Shown: positions 35,309-47,092 of the stretch, in pieces
Layout: the number at the start of each line of letters is the position of its first letter
How positions within the stretch are numbered: the first letter of the stretch is position 1
NCBI RefSeq assembly: GCF_002086275.1
Contig: NZ_MVHT01000035.1
Span: 1 to 61,436, forward strand
DNA: 61,436 bases
Direction: 5' to 3'
Source of the DNA: Mycobacterium intermedium
GTDB taxonomy: Bacteria; Actinomycetota; Actinomycetes; Mycobacteriales; Mycobacteriaceae
Position numbers and translations under genes: made by a program
Notes under the pieces: model-generated
The model's database searches: none
The model's input: only the letters and a program-made list of their open reading frames with translations
Told to the model about the DNA's origin: nothing

Positions 35309-35347
35309 GCGCAGCCGGTGTCGACGTCCGAACCCTACCGGCTGCGC
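35309..35347. promoter_or_regulatory. Perfect 11-bp inverted repeat in PPE/glgP promoter region
   Basis: GCGCAGCCGGT (35309-35319) and ACCGGCTGCGC (35337-35347) are perfectly complementary, separated by 17 bases. It is 64 bases upstream of the PPE start and 198 bases upstream of glgP, within the 299-base divergent gap 35246-35544. It could be an operator or a leader hairpin of the PPE mRNA. Confidence 0.55.
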
Positions 35348-35544
35348 CCGTTCGGCACAGGCGGACGGCGAAAGATGCTGCAAAATGATTGGCACGCTGC
35401 CGAATACGTGCTGAAGAAACGGCACCGCACAGGATTGTCGCCCGGCGGTGATCTCGCGTTCACGTTTCCGAGAGCGATTACGCGCCTGATGTGCAAACAT
35501 CGCTGCCAAACCGACGATGAATACAGCAGGGAGCGGGACACGCG

Positions 35545-38067
<2,523 letters not shown>

Positions 38068-38076
38068 GGCGAAAGC

Positions 38077-39861
38077 TCACATCCGCGCCAGTTCCACCAC
38101 CCGGTGATTGCCCAAGTCGGCCACATACACCGTGCCGTTGCTGCCGACCGCCACACTGTCGGGTGAATCCAGGCCGGTAAAGGGCAGGATGTCCTGGTCG
38201 GTGGAACCGGGCGCCAGCGCCAGCACTCGGTTGTTGCCCGCGTCGGCGACGTACACCGTCCCCTTGCTGTCGACGGCCAAGCCCTCGGGCCGGTTGAGGC
38301 CGGTGAAAGGCAGGTTCGTCTGGCGGGTGGATCCCGCCGGCAGCGCCACCACCTGATGTGAGCCGTTGTCGGCCACATAGACGGTCCCTTTGCTGTCAAC
38401 TGCCACCCCGGTGGGCTCGCCCAGACCGCTGAACGGCAACGTCGATTGGTTGGTGGAATTCGCCGCCAGCTTCACCACCCGGCGGCTGGGTCCGTCGGCC
38501 ACATAGACGACTCCGCTGTCGTCGACCCACACCCCCCGCGGGCCTTCGAGCCCGGTGAACGGCAGGACAATCTGGCTGGTGGAACCCGCGGCCAGGGCCA
38601 CGACGCGGTCGTTGCTGAAATCGGCGACGTACACGGTCCCCGCACTGTCTACCGCCACATCGGAGGGAAAGTCGAGGCCCGTGAAAGCCAGCGTCGTCGG
38701 GCTGTTGGCACCCTGGGCCAGGGCGAGGACTTGCTGCGAGGTGTCGTCGGCGACGTAGACGGTCCCGTTGCTCTGAACCGCTGCGCCATAAGGAGATTGG
38801 ACACCCGTGAAGGGCAGCGTCCGTTGATTTCGCGCCAGCTGGGCTTGCGTGCCTTGATGGTGCGTACCGATGGCGTCGTTCTTGACCAGCGCGATCGCAC
38901 CCGCCACCGCGATTACTGCGACCGCGACGGCGGGCACCAGCACGGCTCTGCGCTGCCACCAGCGGACCGGTGCCGCCGGAGCCGTTTTCGCCCCCTCGGC
39001 ACGGTTCTGCCCCGTCCTCCCCTTAAGTTGCCGACCCCGCCCCGCAATTGCTTGGCGGGCACCGCGCGCCAACTCCATCGTGGTGGCGTACCGCTCAGCG
39101 GGATCCTTGGCCATACCCTTCGCGATGACCGAATCGAAGGCCTTCGGCACGCCAGGGCAGGTGAGCGACGGTTGCGGCGGCGGAGTGTTGAGGTGCGCGG
39201 CGATCACTCCGGCCAAACCGGTTGGAGCAAAAGGCGGCTTCCCGGTCAGGCACTCGTACAACACGCATGCCAACGCGTAGACATCACCCCGCGCGTCGTC
39301 CTGCGGGTTGTCTTCCAACCGCTCCGGCGCGATGTAAAGCATGGTGCCGACCGTGCTTCCCGTGTTGGTCAGCCGCGACTCATCGAGGGCGCGGGCCAGC
39401 CCGAAATCGATCAGGTAAGCAAAGTCGTCCTCGTCGACCAACACATTGGACGGTTTGACGTCGCGGTGCACCAAGCCGACCCGGTGCGCGGCGTTTAGCG
39501 CCTTGGCCACCTGATCGATGAGGTGCACTGCCCGCTCCGGATCCAGCGCGCCCTGCGTCAGCAGCTGATGAAGATCACGGCCCTCGATCAGGCGCATGTC
39601 CACATACAGCCGTCCATCGATCTCGCCGTAATGATGGATGGGGATGATGTGCGGATTGTTCAAGCGGGCTGCTGCATGGGCCTCGCGTTTAAACCGCGCC
39701 GCAAAACTCGCATCCTTGGCCAGATGCGGCGGCAACACCTTGAGTGCCACCACGCGGTCGGTCTCGGAGTCGAAGGCGCGCCACACCTCGCCCATGCCAC
39801 CGCGACCCAGCAGCTCGACGATGCGGTAGCGCCCAAACGTCTTACCCTCCACGCGGCTCAC
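38077..39861 (-). CDS. PknD-like Ser/Thr kinase with extracellular NHL beta-propeller
   Basis: A 594-residue receptor kinase. The kinase domain is at about 11-275: glycine loop LGRGGMGEV, Lys41, HRDVKPSN with Asp134, DFG 152-154, activation-loop Thr residues in TNTGSTVGT. There is a transmembrane helix at about 306-326 and a C-terminal sensor of six NHL repeats, each with a YVAD strand (for example [14 protein letters not shown]). M. tuberculosis PknD has the same kinase/membrane/six-blade propeller plan but a longer linker, so this is a paralogue or a short form. It probably phosphorylates cytoplasmic targets in response to an external ligand. It converges with glgP, and no phosphate transporter genes, which flank pknD, are present. 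Confidence 0.92.
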   Translation of the reverse strand: MSRVEGKTFGRYRIVELLGRGGMGEVWRAFDSETDRVVALKVLPPHLAKDASFAARFKREAHAAARLNNPHIIPIHHYGEIDGRLYVDMRLIEGRDLHQLLTQGALDPERAVHLIDQVAKALNAAHRVGLVHRDVKPSNVLVDEDDFAYLIDFGLARALDESRLTNTGSTVGTMLYIAPERLEDNPQDDARGDVYALACVLYECLTGKPPFAPTGLAGVIAAHLNTPPPQPSLTCPGVPKAFDSVIAKGMAKDPAERYATTMELARGARQAIAGRGRQLKGRTGQNRAEGAKTAPAAPVRWWQRRAVLVPAVAVAVIAVAGAIALVKNDAIGTHHQGTQAQLARNQRTLPFTGVQSPYGAAVQSNGTVYVADDTSQQVLALAQGANSPTTLAFTGLDFPSDVAVDSAGTVYVADFSNDRVVALAAGSTSQIVLPFTGLEGPRGVWVDDSGVVYVADGPSRRVVKLAANSTNQSTLPFSGLGEPTGVAVDSKGTVYVADNGSHQVVALPAGSTRQTNLPFTGLNRPEGLAVDSKGTVYVADAGNNRVLALAPGSTDQDILPFTGLDSPDSVAVGSNGTVYVADLGNHRVVELARM

Positions 39862-39906
39862 AATACGCAGCGAAGTGCGTGCCTTCCTGACGTCGACCGA
39901 CAGGTG

Positions 39907-41376
39907 CTAGATCGGGGCCACCCGATCGGCCCACGGACTCGCCTGCTCGAGTTGGGCGGCCAGCTCGATGAGCAACGACTCGCCGCCCAGTGGCGCGACA
40001 AATTGCACACCCAGCGGCAGCCCGTCTGCGGTCCAGTGCAGAGGCAACGAAATCGCCGGCCTCCCAGTCAGATTGGCCAGCTGGGTGTAGGGAACCCAGC
40101 CGAGATTCTGGTCGACCATGTCGTCGATGATCTTGGTGTACCGCAGGAACCGGGCGGTGCGGGTCTTGATCAGTACGTCGGCCCCGCGCTGTAGCACCGC
40201 AGGCAGGTCGAACTCGCCGATTCTGGGCGGCGGGGTGGCCAAGGTGGGCGTCAGCAACAGGTCGTAGGACTCGAAGAACGTGGTCAGGCGCCGCGTGTGC
40301 TCATGCCGGCGCTGAACGGCATCCACGTAGTCGACCCCGCTCGTCGCCCGCCCGAGCGCGGCCATGATCAGGGTGTCCTGCTCGAAGGCGTCGTCACCGG
40401 CGCCGGTGAGTCGTTTCGCCTCGGCGACCTCCCAGGCGACGAAGACAAACCAGGTCAGCAAGAAGTCCCTGGCCAGCGCGGCGTCGTCGTATGGCGCCCG
40501 GGGCAACTCTTCGACGTGATGACCGAGTTCGGTCAGGACCCGCGCCGCCGCCTCCACGGCCGCGAACGCCTCGTGGTGCGGCGTCGGGTTGATCGCGGAC
40601 GGCACCCGAAAGCCAATACGAAGTTTTCCCGGGTCGGCGCCCACCCGTGAAACGAAGGGCGCAGTGGGCAATCCCGGCACGAAAGGCCCGAAAGGCTCAC
40701 CGCCGCTGATGATGTCGAGCATGGCGGCGGTGTCGCGCCCCGAGCGCGACACGACGCCCTGAACCGCGGCACCGTGCATGGACTCCGCCATTCCTGGACC
40801 CGCGGGTGTCAGCCCTCGGCCCGGTTTCAGCCCAACCAGCCCACAGCACGCCGCCGGAATGCGGGTTGACCCGCCACCGTCGTTGGCGCCCGCACACGGC
40901 ACGATCCCCGCGGCCACTGCCGCCGCCGACCCGCCCGACGAACCGCCCGGCGAGCGGCTGAGGTCCCAAGGGTTTCGCGCGGGCCCCCAGACAACGGGCT
41001 CGCTGATCGCCTTCGCACCGAACTCCGGCAGGTTGGTCTTGCCGAAGATGACCAGACCGGCGTCGAGCCAGCGTCGGACAACGGTCGCGTGCTCGGCGAC
41101 CGGGTGCGACTTCAGCGCGCGGCTCCCCTGCGAAGTGGGCAACCCCGCGTAGTCCTGGGCGATGTCCTTGATCAGGAACGGGACGCCCGCGAAGGGCCCG
41201 TCGGGCACGTCTTCGGGCGTTGCGGGCACGTCGCGCACAATCGCGTTGATCCGCGGGTTGACCGCCGCCGCCCGGTCCCGCGCCAACGCGAGCAGCTCTG
41301 TCGCCGACACCTCCTTGTCGGCGACCAGCCTCGCCAGACCGGTTGCGTCGTACGTCCGGTACTCGTCGAAGTTCAC
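39907..41376 (-). CDS. Amidase (amidase-signature family)
   Basis: A 489-residue amidase-signature enzyme. The Ser-cisSer-Lys triad is visible: Lys in GVPFLIKDIAQ (about 71), cis-Ser in PGGSSGGSAAAVAAG (about 145), and nucleophilic Ser in NDGGGSTRIPAACCGLVGLKP pieces (about 170). GGGS replaces the common GGSIR pattern. The substrate is unknown; the family covers amides, peptides and 6-aminohexanoate-type compounds. It lies between the PknD-like kinase and the CitE-like gene, both on the minus strand, with a 44-base gap to the latter, so it could be cotranscribed with it. Confidence 0.92.
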   Translation of the reverse strand: MNFDEYRTYDATGLARLVADKEVSATELLALARDRAAAVNPRINAIVRDVPATPEDVPDGPFAGVPFLIKDIAQDYAGLPTSQGSRALKSHPVAEHATVVRRWLDAGLVIFGKTNLPEFGAKAISEPVVWGPARNPWDLSRSPGGSSGGSAAAVAAGIVPCAGANDGGGSTRIPAACCGLVGLKPGRGLTPAGPGMAESMHGAAVQGVVSRSGRDTAAMLDIISGGEPFGPFVPGLPTAPFVSRVGADPGKLRIGFRVPSAINPTPHHEAFAAVEAAARVLTELGHHVEELPRAPYDDAALARDFLLTWFVFVAWEVAEAKRLTGAGDDAFEQDTLIMAALGRATSGVDYVDAVQRRHEHTRRLTTFFESYDLLLTPTLATPPPRIGEFDLPAVLQRGADVLIKTRTARFLRYTKIIDDMVDQNLGWVPYTQLANLTGRPAISLPLHWTADGLPLGVQFVAPLGGESLLIELAAQLEQASPWADRVAPI

Positions 41377-41420
41377 CCCTCGACCGTACGTCGCCGGTTT
41401 CGGCGCCTAACTGCCGTCCG

Positions 41421-42305
41421 TCACCCGGTATGCGCCTCCAATTCGGAGATGCGGTCAGCCAGCGCAAGAATCCGTTGTGCGTCACGCACATGCAGGCTTT
41501 CGATCATGCGGCCGTCGACCGTGATGACGCTTTGACCCGCGGCCTGCGCCTGTTCGTAGGCCCGAACAATCTTGCCGGCGTCGGCGAGCTCCTTTTCCGA
41601 CGGGCCGAACACCTCATTGGCAGGGGCGACCTGAGAGGGGTGGATCAGGGTCTTGCCGTCGAAACCCATCTCGCGACCCTGGCGAGCCTCGGCGGCGAAA
41701 CCGTCCGCGTCTTTGATGTCGTTGAAGACTCCGTCCAGGACGGCCTTTCCGGCCACCCGCGCACCCAACACGGCCAGCGCCAACGCGGGAACCACCGGTG
41801 CACGTCCAGGTACGTGCAGCGCGTGCAGTTCGTTCACCAGATCGTTGGTGCCGACCACCAGCACGGCCAAACGATCGCTGGCCGAAACGATTTCCTCGAT
41901 CCGCAGGAACGCCCGGGGTGTCTCGATCATTGCCCAGAGCTGCACGGATTTCGGCGCGCCAAGGCGGTCCAGCCTGGTGACCAACGCCTGGACTTGTTGC
42001 CCAGTATCGACTTTCGGCACCAGCACAGCGTCGGCGCCACATTCGGCAACGGCAGCCAGGTCCTCTTCGTGCCAGTCGGTGCCCAACCCGTTGATGCGCA
42101 CCACGATCTCACGGGGTCGGTAGCCGTCCGACGCAACGGCCTCGCACACCTGCTGTCTGGACTTGGTTTTCGCATCGGGGCCGACGGCGTCCTCGAGGTC
42201 GAAGATCAACACATCGGCTGGGAGCGTCTTACCCTTCTCCAACGCCCGGGCGTTGTTGCCCGGAAGGTATAGGGCCGATCGACGTGGTCGCAGCGTCGGC
42301 GCCAT
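41421..42305 (-). CDS. CitE-like HpcH/HpaI-family lyase (Rv3075c-like)
   Basis: A 294-residue TIM-barrel protein of the citrate-lyase beta-like family: RSALYLPGNN at residue 9, metal/substrate motif IFDLEDAVGPDAK, REIVVRINGLGTDW, MIETPRAFL (metal Glu) and GFDGKTLIHPSQV. Stand-alone mycobacterial CitE homologues are acyl-CoA lyases or thioesterases, for example citramalyl-CoA or malyl-CoA type, not parts of citrate lyase. The similarity to Rv3075c is from memory and fits the order after mmr. It is divergent from the alpha/beta hydrolase with a 160-base gap in which no clear operator was seen. Confidence 0.88.
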   Translation of the reverse strand: MAPTLRPRRSALYLPGNNARALEKGKTLPADVLIFDLEDAVGPDAKTKSRQQVCEAVASDGYRPREIVVRINGLGTDWHEEDLAAVAECGADAVLVPKVDTGQQVQALVTRLDRLGAPKSVQLWAMIETPRAFLRIEEIVSASDRLAVLVVGTNDLVNELHALHVPGRAPVVPALALAVLGARVAGKAVLDGVFNDIKDADGFAAEARQGREMGFDGKTLIHPSQVAPANEVFGPSEKELADAGKIVRAYEQAQAAGQSVITVDGRMIESLHVRDAQRILALADRISELEAHTG

Positions 42306-42465
42306 GACTCCATTCGCTTTCGTCGGTCGTACTCGGGGAGGCTCTCGTTAGCGTAGGGCAACCGTCGAGGCTTCCTGACGCCCTGGCCCATGTCCCCTCG
42401 CGGCGTCGGCAACGGCTGTGATGTGCTAACGGAGGCAAACTGCGGCGATTTGAGTGGAGGGCACC

Positions 42466-43212
42466 ATGCCAGTCGTCTTCGTACACGGCAATCCAGAGAC
42501 CGACGCGATCTGGGGTCCACTGGTGAATGCCCTGGGACATGACGATGTGGTGCGACTCTCCCCACCAGGATTCGGTGCGCCCTTGCCCGACGACTTTCCC
42601 GCTACCTACCTCGCCTACCGCGACTGGCTTGAGGACGAGCTCGAACGCATCGACGGGCCGATCGACCTCGTCGGTCACGACTGGGGCGGCGGCCACGTCG
42701 TGAACGTGGTGATGCACCGTCCGGAACTGGTGCGCAGCTGGGCCACCGATGTTCTCGGCTTGTTCGACCCCGAATACGTCTGGCACGACCTGGCCCAGGT
42801 CTGGCAGACCGACGGGGCCGGCGAGGAGCTGGTTGACACCATGCTCGGTGGAACGATCGAGGACCGCGCCGCCCAGATGTCCGCGCTGGGCATACCCCTG
42901 GACATCGCGACCGACATCGCCGCGGCTCAGGGACCCGACATGGGCCGGGCGATCCTGCTGCTGTACCGTTCGGCGCGCCAGCCCGCGGTGGCCGAGGCAG
43001 GCCGTGAGCTGGCAAAGGCAGCTGTCCGCCCCGGTCTGTCGATCCTGGCGACCGAGGACCCCTACGTCGGCACCGAGGAGCTGCGACGTCGCGCCGCCGA
43101 AAGAGCCGGTGCTCGCACGGAAGTCCTTGATGGGCTTGGGCATTGGTGGATGCTTCAGGACCCTGCCTCGGGCGCGGCGGCCCTGACCCGGTTCTGGGAA
43201 ACGCTCGGTTGA
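42466..43212 (+). CDS. Alpha/beta hydrolase with Asp nucleophile (dehalogenase/epoxide hydrolase-like)
   Basis: A 248-residue alpha/beta hydrolase. The HGNPETDAIW oxyanion-hole motif is near residue 7, the nucleophile elbow GHDWGGG near residue 70 has Asp rather than Ser, and the catalytic His is in DGLGHWWML near residue 225. Asp-nucleophile members include haloalkane or haloacetate dehalogenases and epoxide hydrolases. GGAGGG precedes ATG 42466. A short unknown gene follows after 22 bases, then a crotonase after five more, suggesting a three-gene transcript. The substrate is not predictable. Confidence 0.87.
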   Translation: MPVVFVHGNPETDAIWGPLVNALGHDDVVRLSPPGFGAPLPDDFPATYLAYRDWLEDELERIDGPIDLVGHDWGGGHVVNVVMHRPELVRSWATDVLGLFDPEYVWHDLAQVWQTDGAGEELVDTMLGGTIEDRAAQMSALGIPLDIATDIAAAQGPDMGRAILLLYRSARQPAVAEAGRELAKAAVRPGLSILATEDPYVGTEELRRRAAERAGARTEVLDGLGHWWMLQDPASGAAALTRFWETLG

Positions 43213-43234
43213 GCCGTTTAGGGAGGGAAACCCC

Positions 43235-43603
43235 GTGGCGAAGTATCTTGTGCTCTATTCGTCGAGTCACCGGACCGGCCAAGAACTTCGATGGCGACTA
43301 GCCGCTGATGTCGACCTGGAGATCGTGCGGAGGCGGCTCGATCAAGCTGTCCCTGGCGAATTCGTCAAGGTGCCTGTCGTGCTCGAAGACGAACTCGAAA
43401 CGCTGCAGCTGCGCGTGCAGCCGCACCAATTTGGCGCATGGCTCGTGCTCGACCTGCCCGACCTGAAGGACTCGCCGCCACCGCTGAGCGCCGCACGGGC
43501 GCGAATGCCGGACTTCAGCCAGCTGTTCCGCCAAGTACGCGACGTAGCCGACAGCGTCCGTGAATCCAAACAACCGCCAGGTAAAACCCCGAGGTTCCCA
43601 TAA
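43235..43603 (+). CDS. Conserved-looking small protein, unknown function
   Basis: The 122-residue protein starts MAKYLVLYSSSHRTGQELRW and has no signal peptide, membrane span or recognised domain. GGGAGGG stands seven bases before the GTG at 43235, and codon use is typical. A Pro-rich centre (LKDSPPPLSAARA) and an amphipathic helix (FSQLFRQVRDVADSV) are visible. It lies 22 bases after the alpha/beta hydrolase and five bases before the crotonase start, so it is almost certainly cotranscribed with both and may be an accessory of that pathway. Confidence 0.65.
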   Translation: MAKYLVLYSSSHRTGQELRWRLAADVDLEIVRRRLDQAVPGEFVKVPVVLEDELETLQLRVQPHQFGAWLVLDLPDLKDSPPPLSAARARMPDFSQLFRQVRDVADSVRESKQPPGKTPRFP

Positions 43604-43608
43604 CGGCC

Positions 43609-44454
43609 ATGAGCGACCGATACCAACTTCTCAAGTGCAGCCAAGACGGTGCGCTGCTGACCGTGGTGATCGATAACCCGCCGATAAACCTTTTCACTCC
43701 AGCGCTTTTCGGCGAGTTCGCGGAGCTGTTCACCGAGCTCGCGTCGAATCCAACGGTGACGGTCGTGGTGGTCAAGAGCGCGAATCCGGATTTCTTCATC
43801 GCGCACTATGACGTATCCGAACTCCTGACGATGGCGGCAGTCCCACGTGCCGACGCAATCGCCGCGATACGCGGGTTTCACTCGCTGTGCCAAGGCATTC
43901 CGCAACTGCCTCAGGTTTTCATCGCCCAGGTCGAGGGACGCGTCGGAGGGGGCGGCGCGGAGCTGGTTTCGTGGTTCGACATGCGATTCGGGGTGCGAGG
44001 GCGGACCCTGTGGAACCAGATGGAAGTGCCGCTCGGCATCATCCCGGGGGGCTCCGGAACACAGCTGCTGCCCCGGTTGGCGGGTCACGCTCGTGCGCTG
44101 GAAATCATTCTCGGCGGACAAGATATCGATGCGGAGACGGCCGAACGCTGGGGACTGCTCAACCGCAGCTATGAGGCCGCGGAGGTCGACGGCGCGGTCG
44201 CTGCCCTGGCTCGCCGTATCGCCGCCGCGCCACCGGAGGCGGTCCGCGCGGCCAAGAGCGCTGTTTACCACCGCGGCAGCCTGGCCGAGCGCCTGGAAGC
44301 CGATGCAGAGCTGTTCGTCCGAGTGGCCCAGTCCGATGCCGCCCAGCGTCAGATGCGCGCCTTCCTGGACATGGGCGGGCAGACACCGGACGGCGAGAAG
44401 CGCGTCGCCGAGCTCACCGAACGCCTGGTCCGGGATTTCGCCGCTCGGGACTGA
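43609..44454 (+). CDS. Enoyl-CoA hydratase/isomerase family protein
   Basis: A 281-residue crotonase-like protein: DNPPINLFTPALF, ANPDFFIAHYDVSEL in the first oxyanion region, VEGRVGGGGAELVSWFDMRF in the second, and PLGIIPGGSGTQLLPRLAG. The first oxyanion loop reads FFIAHYDV instead of the usual FSAGxDL, so catalysis may differ from standard hydratases. It is third in the hydrolase, small protein, crotonase transcript. The long C-terminal helices (DAELFVRVAQSDAAQRQMRAFL) fit trimer assembly. Confidence 0.87.
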   Translation: MSDRYQLLKCSQDGALLTVVIDNPPINLFTPALFGEFAELFTELASNPTVTVVVVKSANPDFFIAHYDVSELLTMAAVPRADAIAAIRGFHSLCQGIPQLPQVFIAQVEGRVGGGGAELVSWFDMRFGVRGRTLWNQMEVPLGIIPGGSGTQLLPRLAGHARALEIILGGQDIDAETAERWGLLNRSYEAAEVDGAVAALARRIAAAPPEAVRAAKSAVYHRGSLAERLEADAELFVRVAQSDAAQRQMRAFLDMGGQTPDGEKRVAELTERLVRDFAARD

Positions 44455-44634
44455 CGGATCGTCATCGCGGCGGATTTCGGAACTTGATGCCAGTTGGTGC
44501 GCCGCTCGGCCGTGCGTGGATCACTTCAGAGCCGACCTGGACCGAGCAGACTATTGACACCAGCGTCAAGTGGTCGGTGGTTATCTATTTCCTCTAGCAA
44601 ATATGTTTCTGTGCACTAAATCGGAGGAACTGCC

Positions 44635-44754
44635 GTGTTCCTCGCAGCTGCCCGCGGGACGACGGATGGCCGTTATCAGGCATTCTGCCTAGTGATTGAC
44701 GGAGAAGCTGTGCACTTTGCCCTGGCTGGGTTGGCATTCAAAGCTTCCACATAA
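44635..44754 (+). CDS. Short ORF with strong ribosome site, unknown
   Basis: GTG 44635 follows CGGAGGAACTGCC, a strong Shine-Dalgarno at six-base spacing, and opens 39 codons ending TAA at 44752-44754. The peptide begins MFLAAARGTTDGRYQAFCLV and continues IDGEAVHFALAGLAFKAST. It lies in the 424-base gap between the crotonase (stop 44454) and the PE gene (start 44879). No homologue is recognised. Its context directly upstream of a PE gene suggests a small upstream protein or regulatory ORF on the same mRNA. The remaining parts of the gap (44455-44634 and 44755-44878) appear to be promoter sequence. Confidence 0.5.
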   Translation: MFLAAARGTTDGRYQAFCLVIDGEAVHFALAGLAFKAST

Positions 44755-44878
44755 CAACACTTAGCAAACGCCTAACGCAAAACCCACATTCCCCCGTCGA
44801 ACCGTCGTTAGGTTGGGGCCATCGCGCGGCAGAAGGGTCGCACGCATTCATGAATTGGCAAATGCCAGGAGGTAAATA

Positions 44879-46204
44879 ATGTCGTTCGTATTCACGGTGC
44901 CCGAGTTCGTCCAGGCTGCGGCATCAGACTTGGCGAGTCTCGCGTCGACGATCAGTGAGGCCAACGCTGCTGCGGCGGCTCCGACGACGAGCCTCCTGGC
45001 GGCCGGCGCGGACGAGGTGTCGGCAGCGGTGGCGTCGCTGTTCTCCGGTCACGCCCAGCTCTACCAAGAAGTCAGCAAACAGGCGGCACAGTTCCACGCC
45101 CAGTTCATCCAGACTTTGACCAGCGCCGGCAATGCGTATGCCACGGCCGAAGCCGCGAGTGTTGAGACGTTGCTGTCAGCCGCCGCGTCGGAGCTGGGGA
45201 TCAACTACGGCTACGGCAATGTCGGCACCAACAACGTCGGGTTCTTCAACACCGGCGAGTTGAACCTGGGCATCAACAACACCGGCATCGGCAACATCGG
45301 GCTCAGCAACATCAGCCCCATCCCCAACAGCCTGATGGCCGGCAACATCGGCGCCTTCAACAACGGCCTGGCCAACATCGGCTTCGCCAACACCGGCAGC
45401 GTCAACCTCGGCATCGGCAACACCAGCCCCTTCTTCACCGTCGACCCCGCCAACCCGGCAATGGGCAACTTCGGGCTGTTCAACAACGGCCTGGGCAACT
45501 TCGGCATCGCCAACAACGGCATCGGCAACACCGGCCTCCCCATCCCCAACCTCGCCGCACTCGGCGTCGGCAACCAAGGCAACTTCAACCAGGGCCTGTT
45601 CAACATCGGCAACCACAACCTGGGCATCGGCCTGATCGGCGACAACCTCATCGGCGTCGGCCCCCTGCACATCAACGCCGCCGCCCTGGGCGGCCTGCCC
45701 GCCGCCGCCTCCGACCTCGGAATCAACTACGGCTACGGCAATGTCGGCACCAACAACGTCGGGTTCTTCAACACCGGCGAGCTCAACCTGGGCATCAACA
45801 ACACCGGCATCGGCAACATCGGGCTCAGCAACATCAGCCCCATCCCCAACAGCCTGATGGCCGGCAACATCGGCGCCTTCAACAACGGCCTGGCCAACAT
45901 CGGCTTCGCCAACACCGGCAGCGTCAACCTCGGCATCGGCAACACCAGCCCGTTCTTCACCGTCGACCCCGCCAACCCGGCAATGGGCAACTTCGGGCTG
46001 TTCAACAACGGCCTGGGCAACTTCGGCATCGCCAACAACGGCATCGGCAACAGCGGCCTACCCATCCCCAACCTCGCCGCACTCGGCGTCGGCAACTACG
46101 GCAACTTCAACCAGGGCCTGTTCAACATCGGCAACCACAACCTGGGCATCGGCCTGGTCGGCGACAACCTCATCGGCGTCGGCCCCCTGCACATCAAGAG
46201 GTAG
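44879..46204 (+). CDS. PE-family protein with MPTR-type pentapeptide repeats (PE-MPTR hybrid)
   Basis: A 441-residue protein. Residues 1-100 are a normal PE domain ([38 protein letters not shown]). The rest is not PGRS but NxGxxN pentapeptides ([29 protein letters not shown]) of the type normally attached to PPE domains. AGGAGG lies seven bases before ATG 44879. Residues about 108-265 are repeated almost exactly at 282-439 because of a 522-bp duplication. The protein is probably exported by ESX-5 and surface-located. A stable hairpin follows the stop. The PE/MPTR pairing is uncommon to my knowledge. Confidence 0.88.
   Translation: MSFVFTVPEFVQAAASDLASLASTISEANAAAAAPTTSLLAAGADEVSAAVASLFSGHAQLYQEVSKQAAQFHAQFIQTLTSAGNAYATAEAASVETLLSAAASELGINYGYGNVGTNNVGFFNTGELNLGINNTGIGNIGLSNISPIPNSLMAGNIGAFNNGLANIGFANTGSVNLGIGNTSPFFTVDPANPAMGNFGLFNNGLGNFGIANNGIGNTGLPIPNLAALGVGNQGNFNQGLFNIGNHNLGIGLIGDNLIGVGPLHINAAALGGLPAAASDLGINYGYGNVGTNNVGFFNTGELNLGINNTGIGNIGLSNISPIPNSLMAGNIGAFNNGLANIGFANTGSVNLGIGNTSPFFTVDPANPAMGNFGLFNNGLGNFGIANNGIGNSGLPIPNLAALGVGNYGNFNQGLFNIGNHNLGIGLVGDNLIGVGPLHIKR
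45200..46197 (+). repeat. Tandem 522-bp duplication inside the PE-MPTR gene
   Basis: Sequence 45200-45675 recurs at 45722-46197 with period 522 bases (174 codons) and only scattered differences (for example GAGTTGAAC/GAGCTCAAC, CTGATCGG/CTGGTCGG, CAACCAAGG/CAACTACGG). The separating codons 45676-45721 encode an Ala-rich linker. The period keeps the reading frame, so the duplication lengthens the beta-helix. It appears recent. Confidence 0.92.
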
Positions 46205-46214
46205 CACCTAGCAC

Positions 46215-46272
46215 CGAGATTGCCGTCAGGGTTGTGCTCGCGGTTCCAACCACGACCCTGGCGGAAATCTCG
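46215..46272. terminator. Hairpin downstream of PE-MPTR gene
   Basis: Arms of about 22 bases starting CGAGATTGCCGTCAGGG and ending CGACCCTGGCGGAAATCTCG are complementary with a few wobbles/mismatches around a 14-base loop. It lies ten bases after the PE stop, so it is a probable terminator separating the PE gene from the C39-like gene. Confidence 0.65.
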
Positions 46273-46380
46273 CCGTCCAGGAAGGCGCCCTCCTCCAAGA
46301 ATCCATTTAGAAAACGCCAAGGTCGACATCCGATCCTTTGCTCTCGCACGACGCCGTACCGCGGAGAGAAAGGGCAATCG

Positions 46381-47046
46381 ATGAGGACGACCAAGATCGC
46401 GACCCTCGCCAGGGCCGCCGTCACCGCGGGCGTCGCCGTCGTCGTCGCGCTCGGATCGGCCGGTCCGGCCGTCGCGACGCCGGCCACCATGTACGGTGAC
46501 CCCGTCGCTGCGGCCAAATACTGGCGCTACCAACAATATTCGGACGACTGCGTGCTCATGTCGAGTGCGGATGTGATCGGCGAAGTGACCGGCGTGGAGC
46601 CCTCCGAAGACGCCATCATCAACGTGGCCCAAGCAACCCCCAGTTCGCAGGGCCCCGGACCCATCTACACCAGGCCGGCTGATCCCGACGACCCGGGCGA
46701 GGGCGCCTGGTTCAGGGACATCCCCACCATGCTGGCGCGATACAACATCGGCGCCGTGATCTTCAATGGCGACATCGAAGCCATCGAGCAGGCGCTGAGC
46801 GCCGGCCACAAGGTGGTGGCCAGCGTCAATGGCGAAATCATCTGGAACAAGCCGGTCGAAGACTGGGACAGCAATGGCAACCCCATGCATAACCACTCGG
46901 TGGTGGTGACCGGCGTCGACACGGGTAGCGCGATCGTGCACCTCAACGACAGCGGTAGCGAGCACGGAGCCGACGAGCAGATTCCCCTGGCGGTCTTCCT
47001 CCAAGCGTGGGATTCCAGCGGCCGGCTGATGGCGGTCACTACCTGA
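46381..47046 (+). CDS. Secreted C39-like papain-fold protein
   Basis: The 221-residue product has a Sec signal peptide (MRTTKIATLARAAVTAGVAV, cleavage near AVA at residue 33). The domain resembles Peptidase_C39_2: candidate catalytic Cys in YSDDCVLMSSADVIGE, a variable middle, and His plus Asn/Asp in MHNHSVVVTGVDTGSAIVHLNDSG. ATG 46381 follows GAGAAAGGGC. A secreted cysteine protease-like enzyme or an inactive relative is likely; the Cys, His and Asp/Asn are all present. It stands alone between the PE and cellulase genes, all on the plus strand. Confidence 0.8.
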   Translation: MRTTKIATLARAAVTAGVAVVVALGSAGPAVATPATMYGDPVAAAKYWRYQQYSDDCVLMSSADVIGEVTGVEPSEDAIINVAQATPSSQGPGPIYTRPADPDDPGEGAWFRDIPTMLARYNIGAVIFNGDIEAIEQALSAGHKVVASVNGEIIWNKPVEDWDSNGNPMHNHSVVVTGVDTGSAIVHLNDSGSEHGADEQIPLAVFLQAWDSSGRLMAVTT

Positions 47047-47092
47047 GGACGGGTTGGCGATCGAAGGCCGGTACGGCTAATTTCTCGGGGTG

